From contig OX453279.1 in NCBI GenBank assembly GCA_949710005.1, positions 16,307,756 to 16,371,755 on the forward strand: a stretch of 64,000 nt of DNA. The letters are read 5' to 3'. This document shows positions 23,236-36,800 of this stretch, in pieces; within the stretch, counting starts at the first letter, position 1, and every line of letters begins with the position of its first letter. Origin of the DNA: Ricordea florida (lineage: Eukaryota; Cnidaria; Anthozoa; Corallimorpharia; Ricordeidae). The notes below the pieces were generated by a model that saw only the letters and a program-made list of their open reading frames with translations, did no database searches and was not told the origin of the DNA. The position numbers and the translations under genes were made by a program.

Positions 23236-25034
23236 TTATCGAATGATTTTGAACGTTTTATCTATATGTTAGAGTAAGTTATAGACTTAGGTTTAGATAA
23301 CGACTAAAATTTTAATTAAAAACGATTATATTTTCATGTCATTTAAGGAAAGAACTTTAAGTTACTACGCATGCGCACATCGACTAATTGCCTAAATTCT
23401 ATCAAATTAAACTTATTCTATCATACCTCGGCCTGCGGAATCTTTGCAATTCTTAACCTTTGCAGATTTGTAGTATTACGACAGGGCAATATCTACGTAA
23501 AAAGTCAAATTGATTTTAATTCTCAATCGTATTGTATTTTGGCTGTCAAGATATTTGCTTAATTCAGCTAAGTCTGTAGCATACTGCTCAGACAGTACTC
23601 AAGTTCATCAAAGCAGTCCTTTTTACACAGATTACTAATGAACATGTAATTTTTACCATCTTGTAGCATTTAAAATGTAATTTAAGATCCATTTTAGGTC
23701 GTGATTGTAGTCATTTTTAAAGACAAGATACAATACCAAGGAGAGGGTTCCAAGGAAGCTCAGCCTTACAGATTTTTGTCAAAACATCATATAAGAGATT
23801 GTATGGGAAGAAGGACCGTTATCTAGGGGTGTAAGTTATCGAATCATTTTGAACGTTTTATCTATATGTTAGAGTATGTTATAGACTTAGGTTTAGATAA
23901 CGACTCAAATTTTAATTGCAACGATTATATTTTCATGTGATTTAAGGAAAGAACTTTAATTTACTTCGCATGCGCACATCGACCAATTGCCTAAATTCTA
24001 TAAAATTAAACTTACTCTATCATACCTCGGTCTGCAAAATCTTTGCAATTCTTAACCTTTGCAAATTTCTAGTATTACGACAGGGCAATATCTACGTAAA
24101 AAGTCAAATTGATTGTAATTCTCAATCGTATTGTATTTTGGCTGTCAAGATATTTGCTTAAGGCAGCTAAGTCTGTAGCATACTGCTCAGACAGTACTCA
24201 AGTTCATCAAATCAGTCCTCATTACACAGATTACTAATGAACATGTAATTTTTACCATCTTGTAGCATTTAAAATGTAATTTAAAATCCATTTTATGTCG
24301 TGATTGTAGTCATTTTTAAAGACAAGATACAATACCAAGGAGAGGGTTGCAAGGAAGCTCAGCCTTACAGATTTTTGTCAAAACATTATATAAGAGATTG
24401 TATGGGCAGAAGTACCGTCATCTAGGGGTGTAAGTTATCGAATGATTTTGAACGTTTTATCTATATGTTAGAGTAAGTTATAGACTTAGGTTTAGATAAC
24501 GACTAAAATTTTAATTAAAAACGATTATATTTTCATGTCCTTTAAGGAAAGAACTTTAAGTTACTAAGCATGCGCACATCGACTAATTGCCTAAATTCTA
24601 TCAAATTAAACTTATTCTATCATACCTCGGCCTGCGGAATCTTTGCAATTCTTAACCTTTGCAGATTTGTAGTATTACGACAGGGCAATATCTACGTAAA
24701 AAGTCAAATTGATTGTAATTCTCAATCGTATTGTATTTTGGCTGTCAAGATATTTGCTTAATTCAGCTAAGTCTGTAGCATACTGCTCAGACAGTACTCA
24801 AGTTCATCAAAGCAGCCCTTTTTACACAGATTACTAATGAACATGCAATTTTTACCATCTTGTAGCATTTAAAATGTAATTTAAGATCCATTTTAGGTCG
24901 TGATTGTAGTCATTTTTAAAGACAAGATACAATACCAAGGAGAGGGTTGCAAGGAAGCTCAGCCTTAAAGATTTTTGTCAAAACATCATATAAGACATTG
25001 TATGGGCAGAAGGACCGTCATCTAGGGGTGTAAG
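23236..25034 (+). repeat. Monomers M40-M42, copy of M24-M26
   Basis: Units start at 23236, 23836 and 24435. M40 has Phe49 and CCTTTTTACAC as in M24. M41 has CTTACTCTATC as in M25, plus a private CTCGGTCTGC (Ala21 to Val). M42 has TACTAAGCATG, GTCCTTTAAGG, GCAGCCCTTTTTAC and CCTTAAAGATT as in M26. The offset to M24-M26 is 9447 bp. The 3' half of M42 begins the triplicated unit that follows. Confidence 0.93.
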
Positions 25035-26833
25035 TTATCGAATCATTTTGAACGTTTTATCTATATGTTAGAGTATGTTATAGACTTAGGTTTAGATAAC
25101 GACTAAAATTTTAATTGCAACGATTATATTTTCATGTCATTTAAGGAAAGAACTTTAATTTACTTCGCATGCGCACATCGACCAATTGCCTAAATTCTAT
25201 AAAATTAAACTTATTCTATCATACCTCGGCCTGCAAAATCTTAGCAATTCTTAACCTTTGCAAATTTCTAGTATTACGACAGGGCAATATCTACGTAAAA
25301 AGTCAAATTGATTGTAATTCTCAATCGTATTGTATTTTGGCTGTCAAGATATTTGCTTAAGGCAGCTAAGTCTGTAGCATACTGCTCAGACAGTACTCAA
25401 GTTCATCAAATCAGTATTCATTACACAGATTAGTAATAAACATGTAATTTTTACCATCTTGTAGCATTTAAAATTTAATTTAAAATCCATTTTATGTCGT
25501 GATTGTAGTCATTTTTAAAGACAAGATACAATACCAAGGAGAGGGTTGCAAGGAAGCTCAGCCTTACAGATTTTTGTCAAAACATTATATAAGAGATTGT
25601 ATGGGCAGAAGTACCGTCATCTAGGGGTGTAAGTTATCTAATCATTTTGAACGTTTTATCTATATGTTAGAGTAAGTTATAGACTTAGGTTTAGATAACG
25701 ACTAAAATTTTAATTAAAAACGATTATATTTTCATGTCATTTAAGGAAAGAACTTTAAGTTACTACGCATGCGCACATCGAGTAATTGCCTAAATTCTAT
25801 CAAATTAAACTTATTCTATCATACCTCGGCCTGCGGAATCTTTGCAATTCTTAACCTTTGCAGATTTGTAGTATTACGACAGGGCTATATCTACGTAAAA
25901 AGTCAAATTGATTGTAATTCTCAATCGTATTGTATTTTGGCTGTCAAGATATTTGCTTAAGGCAGCTTAGTCTGTAGCATACTGCTCAGACAGTACTCAA
26001 GTTCATCAAATCAGTCCGCATTACACAGATTACTAATGAACATGCAATTTTTACCATCTTATAGCATTTAAAATGTAATTTAAAATCCATTTTAGGTCGT
26101 GATTGTAGTCATTTTTAAAGACAAGATACAATACCAAGGAGAGGGTTGCAAGGAAGCTCAGCCTTACAGATTTTTGTCAAAACATCATATAAGAGATTGT
26201 ATGGGCAGAAGGACCGTCATCTAGGGGTGTAAGTTATCGAATCATTTTGAACGTTTTATCTATATGTTAGAGTAAGTTATAGACTTAGGTTTAGATAACG
26301 ACTAAAATTTTAATTAAAAACGATTTTATTTTCATGTCATTTAAGGAAAGAACTTTAAGTTACTACGCATGCGCACATCGACATATTGCCTAAATTCTAT
26401 AACATAAAACTTATTCTATCCTACCTCGCCCTGCGGAATCCTCGCAATTCTTAACCTTTGCAGATTTGTAGTATTACGACAGGGCAATATCTACGTAAAA
26501 AGTCAAATTGATTGTAATTCTCAATCGTATTGTATTTTGGCTGTCAAGATATTTGCTTAATTCAGCTAAGTCTGTAGCATACTGCTCAGACAGTACTCAA
26601 GTTCATCAAAGCAGCCCTTTTTACACAGATTACTAATGAACATGCAATTTTTACCATCTTGTAGCATTTAAAATGTAATTTAAGATCCATTTTAGGTCGT
26701 GATTGTAGTCATTTTTAAAGACAAGATACAATACCAAGGAGAGGGTTGCAAGGAAGCTCAGCCTTAAAGATTTTTGTCAAAACATCATATAAGACATTGT
26801 ATGGGCAGAAGGACCGTCATCTAGGGGTGTAAG
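25035..26833 (+). repeat. Monomers M43-M45, copy 1 of a 1799-bp trimer
   Basis: Units start at 25035, 25634 and 26234. M43 is type B with CTTAGCAATTC and TAATAAACATG. M44 has ATCGAGTAATTG, GGGCTATATC and CTTATAGCATT. M45 is mosaic: its 5' part has ACATATTGCC, TATAACATAAAAC (TAA at frame codon 13) and CCTCGCCCTGCGG, and from about 26450 it continues as M42 (GCAGCCCTTTTTAC, CCTTAAAGATT, AAGACATTG). The duplicated unit therefore runs from mid-M42 to mid-M45. Confidence 0.95.
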
Positions 26834-28632
26834 TTATCGAATCATTTTGAACGTTTTATCTATATGTTAGAGTATGTTATAGACTTAGGTTTAGATAACG
26901 ACTAAAATTTTAATTGCAACGATTATATTTTCATGTCATTTAAGGAAAGAACTTTAATTTACTTCGCATGCGCACATCGACCAATTGCCTAAATTCTATA
27001 AAATTAAACTTATTCTATCATACCTCGGCCTGCAAAATCTTAGCAATTCTTAACCTTTGCAAATTTCTAGTATTACGACAGGGCAATATCTACGTAAAAA
27101 GTCAAATTGATTGTAATTCTCAATCGTATTGTATTTTGGCTGTCAAGATATTTGCTTAAGGCAGCTAAGTCTGTAGCATACTGCTCAGACAGTACTCAAG
27201 TTCATCAAATCAGTATTCATTACACAGATTAGTAATAAACATGTAATTTTTACCATCTTGTAGCATTTAAAATTTAATTTAAAATCCATTTTATGTCGTG
27301 ATTGTAGTCATTTTTAAAGACAAGATACAATACCAAGGAGAGGGTTGCAAGGAAGCTCAGCCTTACAGATTTTTGTCAAAACATTATATAAGAGATTGTA
27401 TGGGCAGAAGTACCGTCATCTAGGGGTGTAAGTTATCTAATCATTTTGAACGTTTTATCTATATGTTAGAGTAAGTTATAGACTTAGGTTTAGATAACGA
27501 CTAAAATTTTAATTAAAAACGATTATATTTTCATGTCATTTAAGGAAAGAACTTTAAGTTACTACGCATGCGCACATCGAGTAATTGCCTAAATTCTATC
27601 AAATTAAACTTATTCTATCATACCTCGGCCTGCGGAATCTTTGCAATTCTTAACCTTTGCAGATTTGTAGTATTACGACAGGGCTATATCTACGTAAAAA
27701 GTCAAATTGATTGTAATTCTCAATCGTATTGTATTTTGGCTGTCAAGATATTTGCTTAAGGCAGCTTAGTCTGTAGCATACTGCTCAGACAGTACTCAAG
27801 TTCATCAAATCAGTCCGCATTACACAGATTACTAATGAACATGCAATTTTTACCATCTTATAGCATTTAAAATGTAATTTAAAATCCATTTTAGGTCGTG
27901 ATTGTAGTCATTTTTAAAGACAAGATACAATACCAAGGAGAGGGTTGCAAGGAAGCTCAGCCTTACAGATTTTTGTCAAAACATCATATAAGAGATTGTA
28001 TGGGCAGAAGGACCGTCATCTAGGGGTGTAAGTTATCGAATCATTTTGAACGTTTTATCTATATGTTAGAGTAAGTTATAGACTTAGGTTTAGATAACGA
28101 CTAAAATTTTAATTAAAAACGATTTTATTTTCATGTCATTTAAGGAAAGAACTTTAAGTTACTACGCATGCGCACATCGACATATTGCCTAAATTCTATA
28201 ACATAAAACTTATTCTATCCTACCTCGCCCTGCGGAATCCTCGCAATTCTTAACCTTTGCAGATTTGTAGTATTACGACAGGGCAATATCTACGTAAAAA
28301 GTCAAATTGATTGTAATTCTCAATCGTATTGTATTTTGGCTGTCAAGATATTTGCTTAATTCAGCTAAGTCTGTAGCATACTGCTCAGACAGTACTCAAG
28401 TTCATCAAAGCAGCCCTTTTTACACAGATTACTAATGAACATGCAATTTTTACCATCTTGTAGCATTTAAAATGTAATTTAAGATCCATTTTAGGTCGTG
28501 ATTGTAGTCATTTTTAAAGACAAGATACAATACCAAGGAGAGGGTTGCAAGGAAGCTCAGCCTTAAAGATTTTTGTCAAAACATCATATAAGACATTGTA
28601 TGGGCAGAAGGACCGTCATCTAGGGGTGTAAG
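26834..28632 (+). repeat. Monomers M46-M48, copy 2 of the 1799-bp trimer
   Basis: Units start at 26834, 27433 and 28033. I see no base difference from M43-M45 on reading through, including the mosaic joint in M48. Such identity against a background where neighbouring monomers differ at many sites means recent amplification. Confidence 0.95.
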
Positions 28633-30431
28633 TTATCGAATCATTTTGAACGTTTTATCTATATGTTAGAGTATGTTATAGACTTAGGTTTAGATAACGA
28701 CTAAAATTTTAATTGCAACGATTATATTTTCATGTCATTTAAGGAAAGAACTTTAATTTACTTCGCATGCGCACATCGACCAATTGCCTAAATTCTATAA
28801 AATTAAACTTATTCTATCATACCTCGGCCTGCAAAATCTTAGCAATTCTTAACCTTTGCAAATTTCTAGTATTACGACAGGGCAATATCTACGTAAAAAG
28901 TCAAATTGATTGTAATTCTCAATCGTATTGTATTTTGGCTGTCAAGATATTTGCTTAAGGCAGCTAAGTCTGTAGCATACTGCTCAGACAGTACTCAAGT
29001 TCATCAAATCAGTATTCATTACACAGATTAGTAATAAACATGTAATTTTTACCATCTTGTAGCATTTAAAATTTAATTTAAAATCCATTTTATGTCGTGA
29101 TTGTAGTCATTTTTAAAGACAAGATACAATACCAAGGAGAGGGTTGCAAGGAAGCTCAGCCTTACAGATTTTTGTCAAAACATTATATAAGAGATTGTAT
29201 GGGCAGAAGTACCGTCATCTAGGGGTGTAAGTTATCTAATCATTTTGAACGTTTTATCTATATGTTAGAGTAAGTTATAGACTTAGGTTTAGATAACGAC
29301 TAAAATTTTAATTAAAAACGATTATATTTTCATGTCATTTAAGGAAAGAACTTTAAGTTACTACGCATGCGCACATCGAGTAATTGCCTAAATTCTATCA
29401 AATTAAACTTATTCTATCATACCTCGGCCTGCGGAATCTTTGCAATTCTTAACCTTTGCAGATTTGTAGTATTACGACAGGGCTATATCTACGTAAAAAG
29501 TCAAATTGATTGTAATTCTCAATCGTATTGTATTTTGGCTGTCAAGATATTTGCTTAAGGCAGCTTAGTCTGTAGCATACTGCTCAGACAGTACTCAAGT
29601 TCATCAAATCAGTCCGCATTACACAGATTACTAATGAACATGCAATTTTTACCATCTTATAGCATTTAAAATGTAATTTAAAATCCATTTTAGGTCGTGA
29701 TTGTAGTCATTTTTAAAGACAAGATACAATACCAAGGAGAGGGTTGCAAGGAAGCTCAGCCTTACAGATTTTTGTCAAAACATCATATAAGAGATTGTAT
29801 GGGCAGAAGGACCGTCATCTAGGGGTGTAAGTTATCGAATCATTTTGAACGTTTTATCTATATGTTAGAGTAAGTTATAGACTTAGGTTTAGATAACGAC
29901 TAAAATTTTAATTAAAAACGATTTTATTTTCATGTCATTTAAGGAAAGAACTTTAAGTTACTACGCATGCGCACATCGACATATTGCCTAAATTCTATAA
30001 CATAAAACTTATTCTATCCTACCTCGCCCTGCGGAATCCTCGCAATTCTTAATCTTTGCAGATTTGTAGTATTACGACAGGGCAATATCTACGTAAAAAG
30101 TCAAATTCATTGTAATTCTCAATCGTATTGTATTTTGGCTGTCAAGATATTTGCTTAAGGCAGCTAAGTCTGTAGCATACTACTCAGACAGTACTTAAGT
30201 TCATCAAATCAGTACTCATTACACAGATTACTAATGAACATGCAATTTTTACCATCTTGTAGCATTTTAAATGTTACTTAAAATCGATTTTATGTCGTGA
30301 TTATAGTCATTTTTAAAGACAAGATACAATACCAAGGAGAGGGTTGCAAGGAAGCTCAGCCTTACAGATTTTTGTCAAAACATCATATAAGAGATTGTAT
30401 GGGCAGAAGGACCGTTATCTAGGGGTGTAAG
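28633..30431 (+). repeat. Monomers M49-M51, copy 3 of the 1799-bp trimer, ending in the parental M51
   Basis: Units start at 28633, 29232 and 29832. M49 and M50 match the other copies. M51 shares the 5' part of M45 and M48 up to GCAATTCTTAA and then departs: AATCTTTGC, AATTCATTG, TACTACTCAGAC, GTACTTAAG, TTTTAAATGTTACTTAAAATCG and GTGATTATAGTC. M51 thus looks like the original unit whose 5' half was joined to M42-type 3' halves in M45 and M48. Confidence 0.93.
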
Positions 30432-31030
30432 TTATCGAATCATTTTGAACGTTTTATCTATATGTTAGAGTATGTTATAAACTTAGGTTTAGATAACGAC
30501 TAAAATTTTAATTGCAACGATTATATTTTCATGTCATTTAAGGAAAGAACTTTAAGTTACTACGCATGCGCACATCGACATATTGCCTAAATTCTATCAA
30601 ATTAAACTTATTCTATCATACCTCGGCCTGCGGAATCTTTGCAATTCTTAACCTTTGCAGATTTCTAGTATTACGACAGGGCAATATCTACGTAAAAAGT
30701 CAAATTGATTTTAATTCTCAATCGTATTGTATTTTGGCTGTCAAGATATTTGCTTAATTCAGCTAAGTCTGTAGCATACTGCTCAGACAGTACTCAAGTT
30801 CATCAAATCAGTATTCATTACAAAGATTACTAATGAACATGCAATTTTTACCATCTTGTAGCATTTAAAATGTAATTTAAAATCCATTTTAGGTCGTGAT
30901 TGTAGTCATTTTTAAAGACAAGATACAATACCAAGGAGAGGGTTGCAAGGAAGCTCAGCCTTACAGATTTTTGTCAAAACATCATATAAGAGATTGTATG
31001 GGCAGAAGGACCGTCATCTAGGGGTGTAAA
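30432..31030 (+). repeat. Monomer M52, type B 5' end with M32-like features
   Basis: M52 has ACATATTGCC (Asn6 to Tyr region of the frame) and Phe49 as in M32, with private GTTATAAACTTAGG and CATTACAAAGATT. It has no counterpart between M28 and M29, where the matching segment appears to have been lost. Confidence 0.85.
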
Positions 31031-31485
31031 TTATCGAATCATTTTGAACGTTTTATCTATATGTTAGAGTAAGTTATAGACTTAGGTTTAGATAACGACT
31101 AAAATTTTAATTAAAAACGATTATATTTTCATGTCATTTAAGGAAAGAACTTTAAGTTACTACGCATGCGCACATCGACATATTGCCTAAATTCTATAAC
31201 ATAAAACTTATTCTACCATACCTCGCCCTCATACTGCTCAGACAGTACTCAAGTTCATCAAATCAGTATTCATTACACAGATTACTAATGAACATGCAAT
31301 TTTTACCATCTTGTAGCATTTAAAATGTAATTTAAAATCCATTTTAGGTCGTGATTGTAGTCATTTTTAAAGACAAGATACATTACCAAGGAGAGGGTTG
31401 CAAGGAAGCTCAGCCTTACAGAGTTTTGCCAAAACATCATATAAGACATTGTATGGGCAGAAGGACCGTCATCTAGGGGTGTAAG
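31031..31485 (+). repeat. Monomer M53, 455 bp, second copy of the deleted unit
   Basis: M53 has the same CTACCATACCTCGCCCT to CATACTGCTC join as M29 and the same length. It differs from M29 by CGATTATATTTT in place of CGATTTTATTTT. The preceding monomers differ from those before M29, while the following six match, so this unit marks the left edge of the 14244-bp-offset duplication. Confidence 0.95.
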
Positions 31486-33882
31486 TTATCGAATCATTTT
31501 GAACGTTTTATCTATATGTTAGAGTATGTTAAAGACTTAGCTTTAGATAACGACTAAAATTTTAATTGCAACGATTATATTTTCATGTCATTTAAGGAAA
31601 GAACTTTAAGTTACTACGCATGCGCACATCGACCAATTGCCTAAATTCTATAAAATTAAACTTATTCTATCATACCTCGGCCTGCAAAATCTTTGCAATT
31701 CTTAACCTTTGCAAATTTCTAGTGTTACGACAGGGCAATATCTACGTAAAAAAACAAATTGATTGTAATTCTCAATCGTATTGTATTTTGGCTGTCAAGA
31801 TATTTGCTTAAGGTAGCTAAGACTGTAGCATACTGCTCAGACAGTACTCAAGTTCATCAAATCAGTCCTCATTACACAGATTACTAATGAACATGTAATT
31901 TTTACCATCTTGTAGCATTTAAAATTTAATTTAAAATCCATTTTAGGTCGTGATTGTAGTCATTTTTAAAGACAAGATACAATACCAAGGAGAGGGTTGC
32001 AAGAAAGCTCAGCCTTACAGATTTTTGTCAAAACATCATATAAGAGATTTGTATGGGCAGAAGGACCGTCATCTAGGGGTGTAAGTTATCGAATCATTTT
32101 GAACGTCTTATCTATATGTTAGAGTAAGTTATAGACTTAGGTTTAGATAACGACTAAAATTTTCATTGCAACGATTATATTTTCATGTCATTTAAGGAAA
32201 GAACTTTAAGTTACTACGCATGCGCACATCGACCAATTGCCTAAATTCTATAAAATTAAACTTATTCTATCATACCTCGGCCTGCGGAATCTTTGCAATT
32301 CTTAACCTTTGCAGATTTGTAGTATTACGACAGGGCAATATCTACGTAAAAAGTCAAATTCATTGTAATTCTCAATCGTATTGTATTTTGGCTGTCAAGA
32401 TATTTGCTTAATTCAGCTAAGTCTGTAGCATACTGCTCAGACAGTACTCAAGTTCATCAAAGCAGTCCTTATTACACAGATTACTAATGAACATGCAATT
32501 TTTACCATCTTGTAGCATTTAAAATTTAATTTAAAATCCATTTTAGGTCGTGATTGTAGTCATTTTTAAAGACAAGATACAATACCAAGGAGAGGGTTGC
32601 AAGGAAGCTCAGCCTTACAGATTTTTGTCAAAACATCATATAAGAGATTGTATGGGAAGAAGGACCGTTATCTAGGGGTGTAAGTTATCGAATCATTTTG
32701 AACGTTTTATCTATATGTTAGAGTATGTTATAGACTTAGGTTTAGATAACGACTAAAATTTTAATTGCAACGATTATATTTTCATGTCATTTAAGGAAAG
32801 AACTTTAAGATACTACGCATGCGCACATCGACATATTGCCTAAATTCTATAAAATTAAACTTATTCTATCATACCTCGACCTGCGGAATATTTGCAATTC
32901 TTAACCTTTGCAGATTTGTAGTATTACGACAAGGCAATATCTACGTAAAAAGTCAAATTGATTTTAATTCTCAATCGTATTGTATTTTGGCTGTCAAGAT
33001 ATTTGCTTAAGGCAGCTAAGTCTGTAGCATACTGCCCAGGCAGTACTCAAGTTCATCAAAGCAGTCCTTATTACACAGATTACTAATGAACATGCAATTT
33101 TTACCATCTTGTAGCATTTAAAATGTAATTTAAAATCCATTTTAGGTCGTGATTGTAGTCATTTTTAAAGACAAGATACAATACCAAGGCGAGGGTTGCA
33201 AGGAAGCTCAGCCTTACAGATTTTTGTCAAAACATCATATAAGAGATTGTATGGGGAGAAGGACCGTCATCTAGGGGTGTAAGTTATCGAATCATTTTGA
33301 ACGTTTTATCTATATGTTACAGTAAGTTATAGACTTAGGTTTAGATAACGACTAAAATTTTAATTGCAACGATTATATTTTCATGTCATTTAAGGAAAGA
33401 ACTTTAAGTTACTACGCATGCGCAAATCGACCAATTGCCTAAGTTCTATCAAATTAAACTTATTCTATCATACCTCGGCCTGCGGAATCTTTTCAATTCT
33501 TAACCTTTGCAGATTTCTAGTATTACGACAGGGCAATATCTACGTAAAAAGTCAAATTGATTGTAATTCTCAATCGTATTGTATTTTGGCTGTCAAGATA
33601 TTTGCTTAAGGCAGCTAAGTCTGTAGCATACTGCTCAGACAGTACTCAAGTTCATCAAATCAGTATTCATTACACAGATTAGTAATGAACATGCAATTTT
33701 TACCATCTTGTAGCATTTAAAATGTAATTTAAGATCCATTTTAGGTCGTGATTGTAGTCATTTTTAAAGACAAGATACAATACCAAGGAGAGGGTTGCAA
33801 GGAAGCTCAGCCTTACAGATTTTTGTCAAAACATCATATAAGAGATTGTATGGGCAGAAGGACCGTCATCTAGGGGTGTAAG
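31486..33882 (+). repeat. Monomers M54-M57, copy of M30-M33
   Basis: Units start at 31486, 32086, 32685 and 33284. They share AGTGTTACGAC and GAGATTTGTATG (M54), CATTGCAACG and AATTCATTG (M55), CTCGACCTGC and GCCCAGGC (M56), and GTTACAGTAAG and CTTTTCAATTC (M57) with M30-M33. Visible differences include CAG here versus TAG in M31, and GATTTGTAG in M56 versus GATTTCTAG in M32. Confidence 0.94.
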
Positions 33883-36800
33883 TTATCGAATCATTTTGAA
33901 CGTGTTATCTATATGTTAGAGTAAGTTATAGACTTAGGTTTAGATAACAACTAAAATTTTAATTAAAAACGATTATATTTTCATGTCATTTAAGGAAAGA
34001 ACTTTAAGTTACTACGCATGCGCACATCGACCAATTGCCTAAATTCTATAAAATTAAACTTATTCTATCATACCTCGGCCTGCGGAATCTTTGCAATTCT
34101 TAATCTTTGCAGATTTGTAGTATTACGACAAGGCATTATCTACGTAAAAAGTCAAATTGATTGTAATTCTCAATCGTATTGTATTTTGGCAGTCAAGATA
34201 TTTGCTTAAGGCAGCTAAGTCTGTAGCATACTGCTTAGACAGTACTCAAGTTATTCATATCAGTCCTTATTACACAGATTACTAATGAACATGCAATTTT
34301 TACCATCTTGTAGCATTTGAAATGTTACTTTAAATCGATTTTATGTCGTGATTGTAGTCATTTTTAAAGACAAGATACAATACCAAGGAGAGGGTTGCAA
34401 GGAAGCTCAGCCTTACAGAGTTTTGTCAAAACGTCATATAAGACATTGTATGGGCTGAAGGACCGTCATCTAGGGGTGTAAGTTATCGAATCATTTTGAA
34501 CGTTTTATCTATATGTTAGAGTATGTTATAGACTTAGGTTTAGATAACGACTAAAATTTTAATTGCAACGATTATATTTTCATGTCATTTAAGGAAAGAA
34601 CTTTAAGTTACTACGCATGCGCATATCGACCAATTGCCTAAGTTCTATAAAATTAAAATTATTCTATCATACCTCGGCCTGCGGAATATTTGCAATTCTT
34701 AACCTTTGCAGATTTCTAGTATTACGACAGGGCAATATCTACGTAAAAAGTCAAATTGATTGTAATTCTCAATCGTATTGTATTTTGGCTGTCAAGATAT
34801 TTGCTTAAGGCAGCTAAGTCTGTAGCATACTGCTCAGACAGTACTCAAGTTCATCAAATCAGTATTCATTACACAGATTAGTAATGAACATGCAATTTTT
34901 ACCATCTTGTTGCATTTAAAATGTAATTTAAGATCCATTTTAGGTCGTGATTGTAGTCATTTTTAAAGACAAGATACAATACCAAGGAGAGGGTTGCAAG
35001 GAAGCTCAGCCTTACAGATTTTTGTCAAAACATCATATAAGAGATTGTATGGGCAGAAGGACCGTCATCTAGGGGTGTAAGTTATCGAATCATTTTGAAC
35101 GTGTTATCTATATGTTAGAACAAGTTATAGACTTAGGTTTAGATAACAACTAAAATTTTAATTAAAAACGATTATATTTTCATGTCATTTAAGGAAAGAA
35201 CTTTAAGTTACTACGCATGCGCACATCGACCAATTGCCTAAATTCTATAAAATTAAACTTATTCTATCATACCTCGGCCTGCGGAATCTTTGCAATTCTT
35301 AATCTTTGCAGATTTGTAGTATTACGACAAGGCATTATCTACGTAAAAAGTCAAATTGATTGTAATTCTCAATCGTATTGTATTTTGGCAGTCAAGATAT
35401 TTGCTTAAGGCAGCTAAGTCTGTAGCATACTGCTTAGACAGTACTCAAGTTATTCATATCAGTCCTTATTACACAGATTACTAATGAACATGCAATTTTT
35501 GCCATCTTGTAGCATTTGAAATGTTACTTTAAATCGATTTTATGTCGTGATTGTAGTCATTTTTAAAGACAAGATACAATACCAAGGAGAGGGTTGCAAG
35601 GAAGCTCAGCCTTACAGAGTTTTGTCAAAACATCATATAAGACATTGTATGGGCTGAAGGACCGTCATCTAGGGGTGTAAGTTATCGAATCATTTTGAAC
35701 GTTTTATCTATATGTTAGAGTATGTTATAGACTTAGGTTTAGATAACGACTAAAATTTTAATTGCAACGATTATATTTTCATGTCATTTAAGGAAAGAAC
35801 TTTAAGTTACTACGCATGCGCATATCGACCAATTGCCTAAGTTCTATAAAATTAAACTTATTCTATCATACCTCGGCCTGCGGAATATTTGCAATTCTTA
35901 ACCTTTGCAGATTTCTAGTATTACGACAGGGCAATATCTACGTAAAAAGTCAAATTGATTGTAATTCTCAATCGTATTGTATTTTGGCTGTCAAGATATT
36001 TGCTTAAGGCAGCTAAGTCTGTAGCATACTGCTCAGACAGTACTCAAGTTCTTCAAATCAGTATTTATTACACAGATTAGTAATGAACATGCAATTTTTA
36101 CCATCTTGTAGCATTTAAAATGTAATTTAAGATCCATTTTAGGTCGTGATTGTAGTCATTTTTAAAGACAAGATACAATACCAAGGAGGGGGTTGCAAGG
36201 AAGCTCAGCCTTACAGATTTTTGTCAAAACATCATATAAGAGATTGTATGGGCAGAAGGACCGTCATCTAGGGGTGTAAGTTATCGAATCATTTTGAACG
36301 TTTTATCTATATGTTAGAGTAAGTTATAGACTTAGGTTTAGAGAACAACTAAAATTTTAATTAAAAACGATTATATTTTCATGTCATTTAAGGAAAGAAC
36401 TTTAAGTTACTACGCATGCGCACATCGACCAATTGCCTAAATTCTATAAAATTAAACTTATTCTATCATACCTCGGCCTGCGGAATCTTTGCAATTCTTA
36501 ATATTTGCAGATTTGTAGTATTACGACAAGGCATTATCTACGTAAAAAGTCAAATTGATTGTAATTCTCAATCGTATTGTATTTTGGCTGTCAAGATATT
36601 TGCTTAAGGCAACTAAGTCTGTAGCATACTGCTCAGACAGTACTCAAGTTCATCAAATCAGTATTCATTACACAGATTAGTAATGAACATGCAATTTTTA
36701 CCATCTTGTAGCATTTAAAATGTAATTTAAGATCCATTTTAGGTCTTGATTGTAGTCATTTTTAAAGACAAGATACAATACCAAGGAGAGGGTTGCAAGG

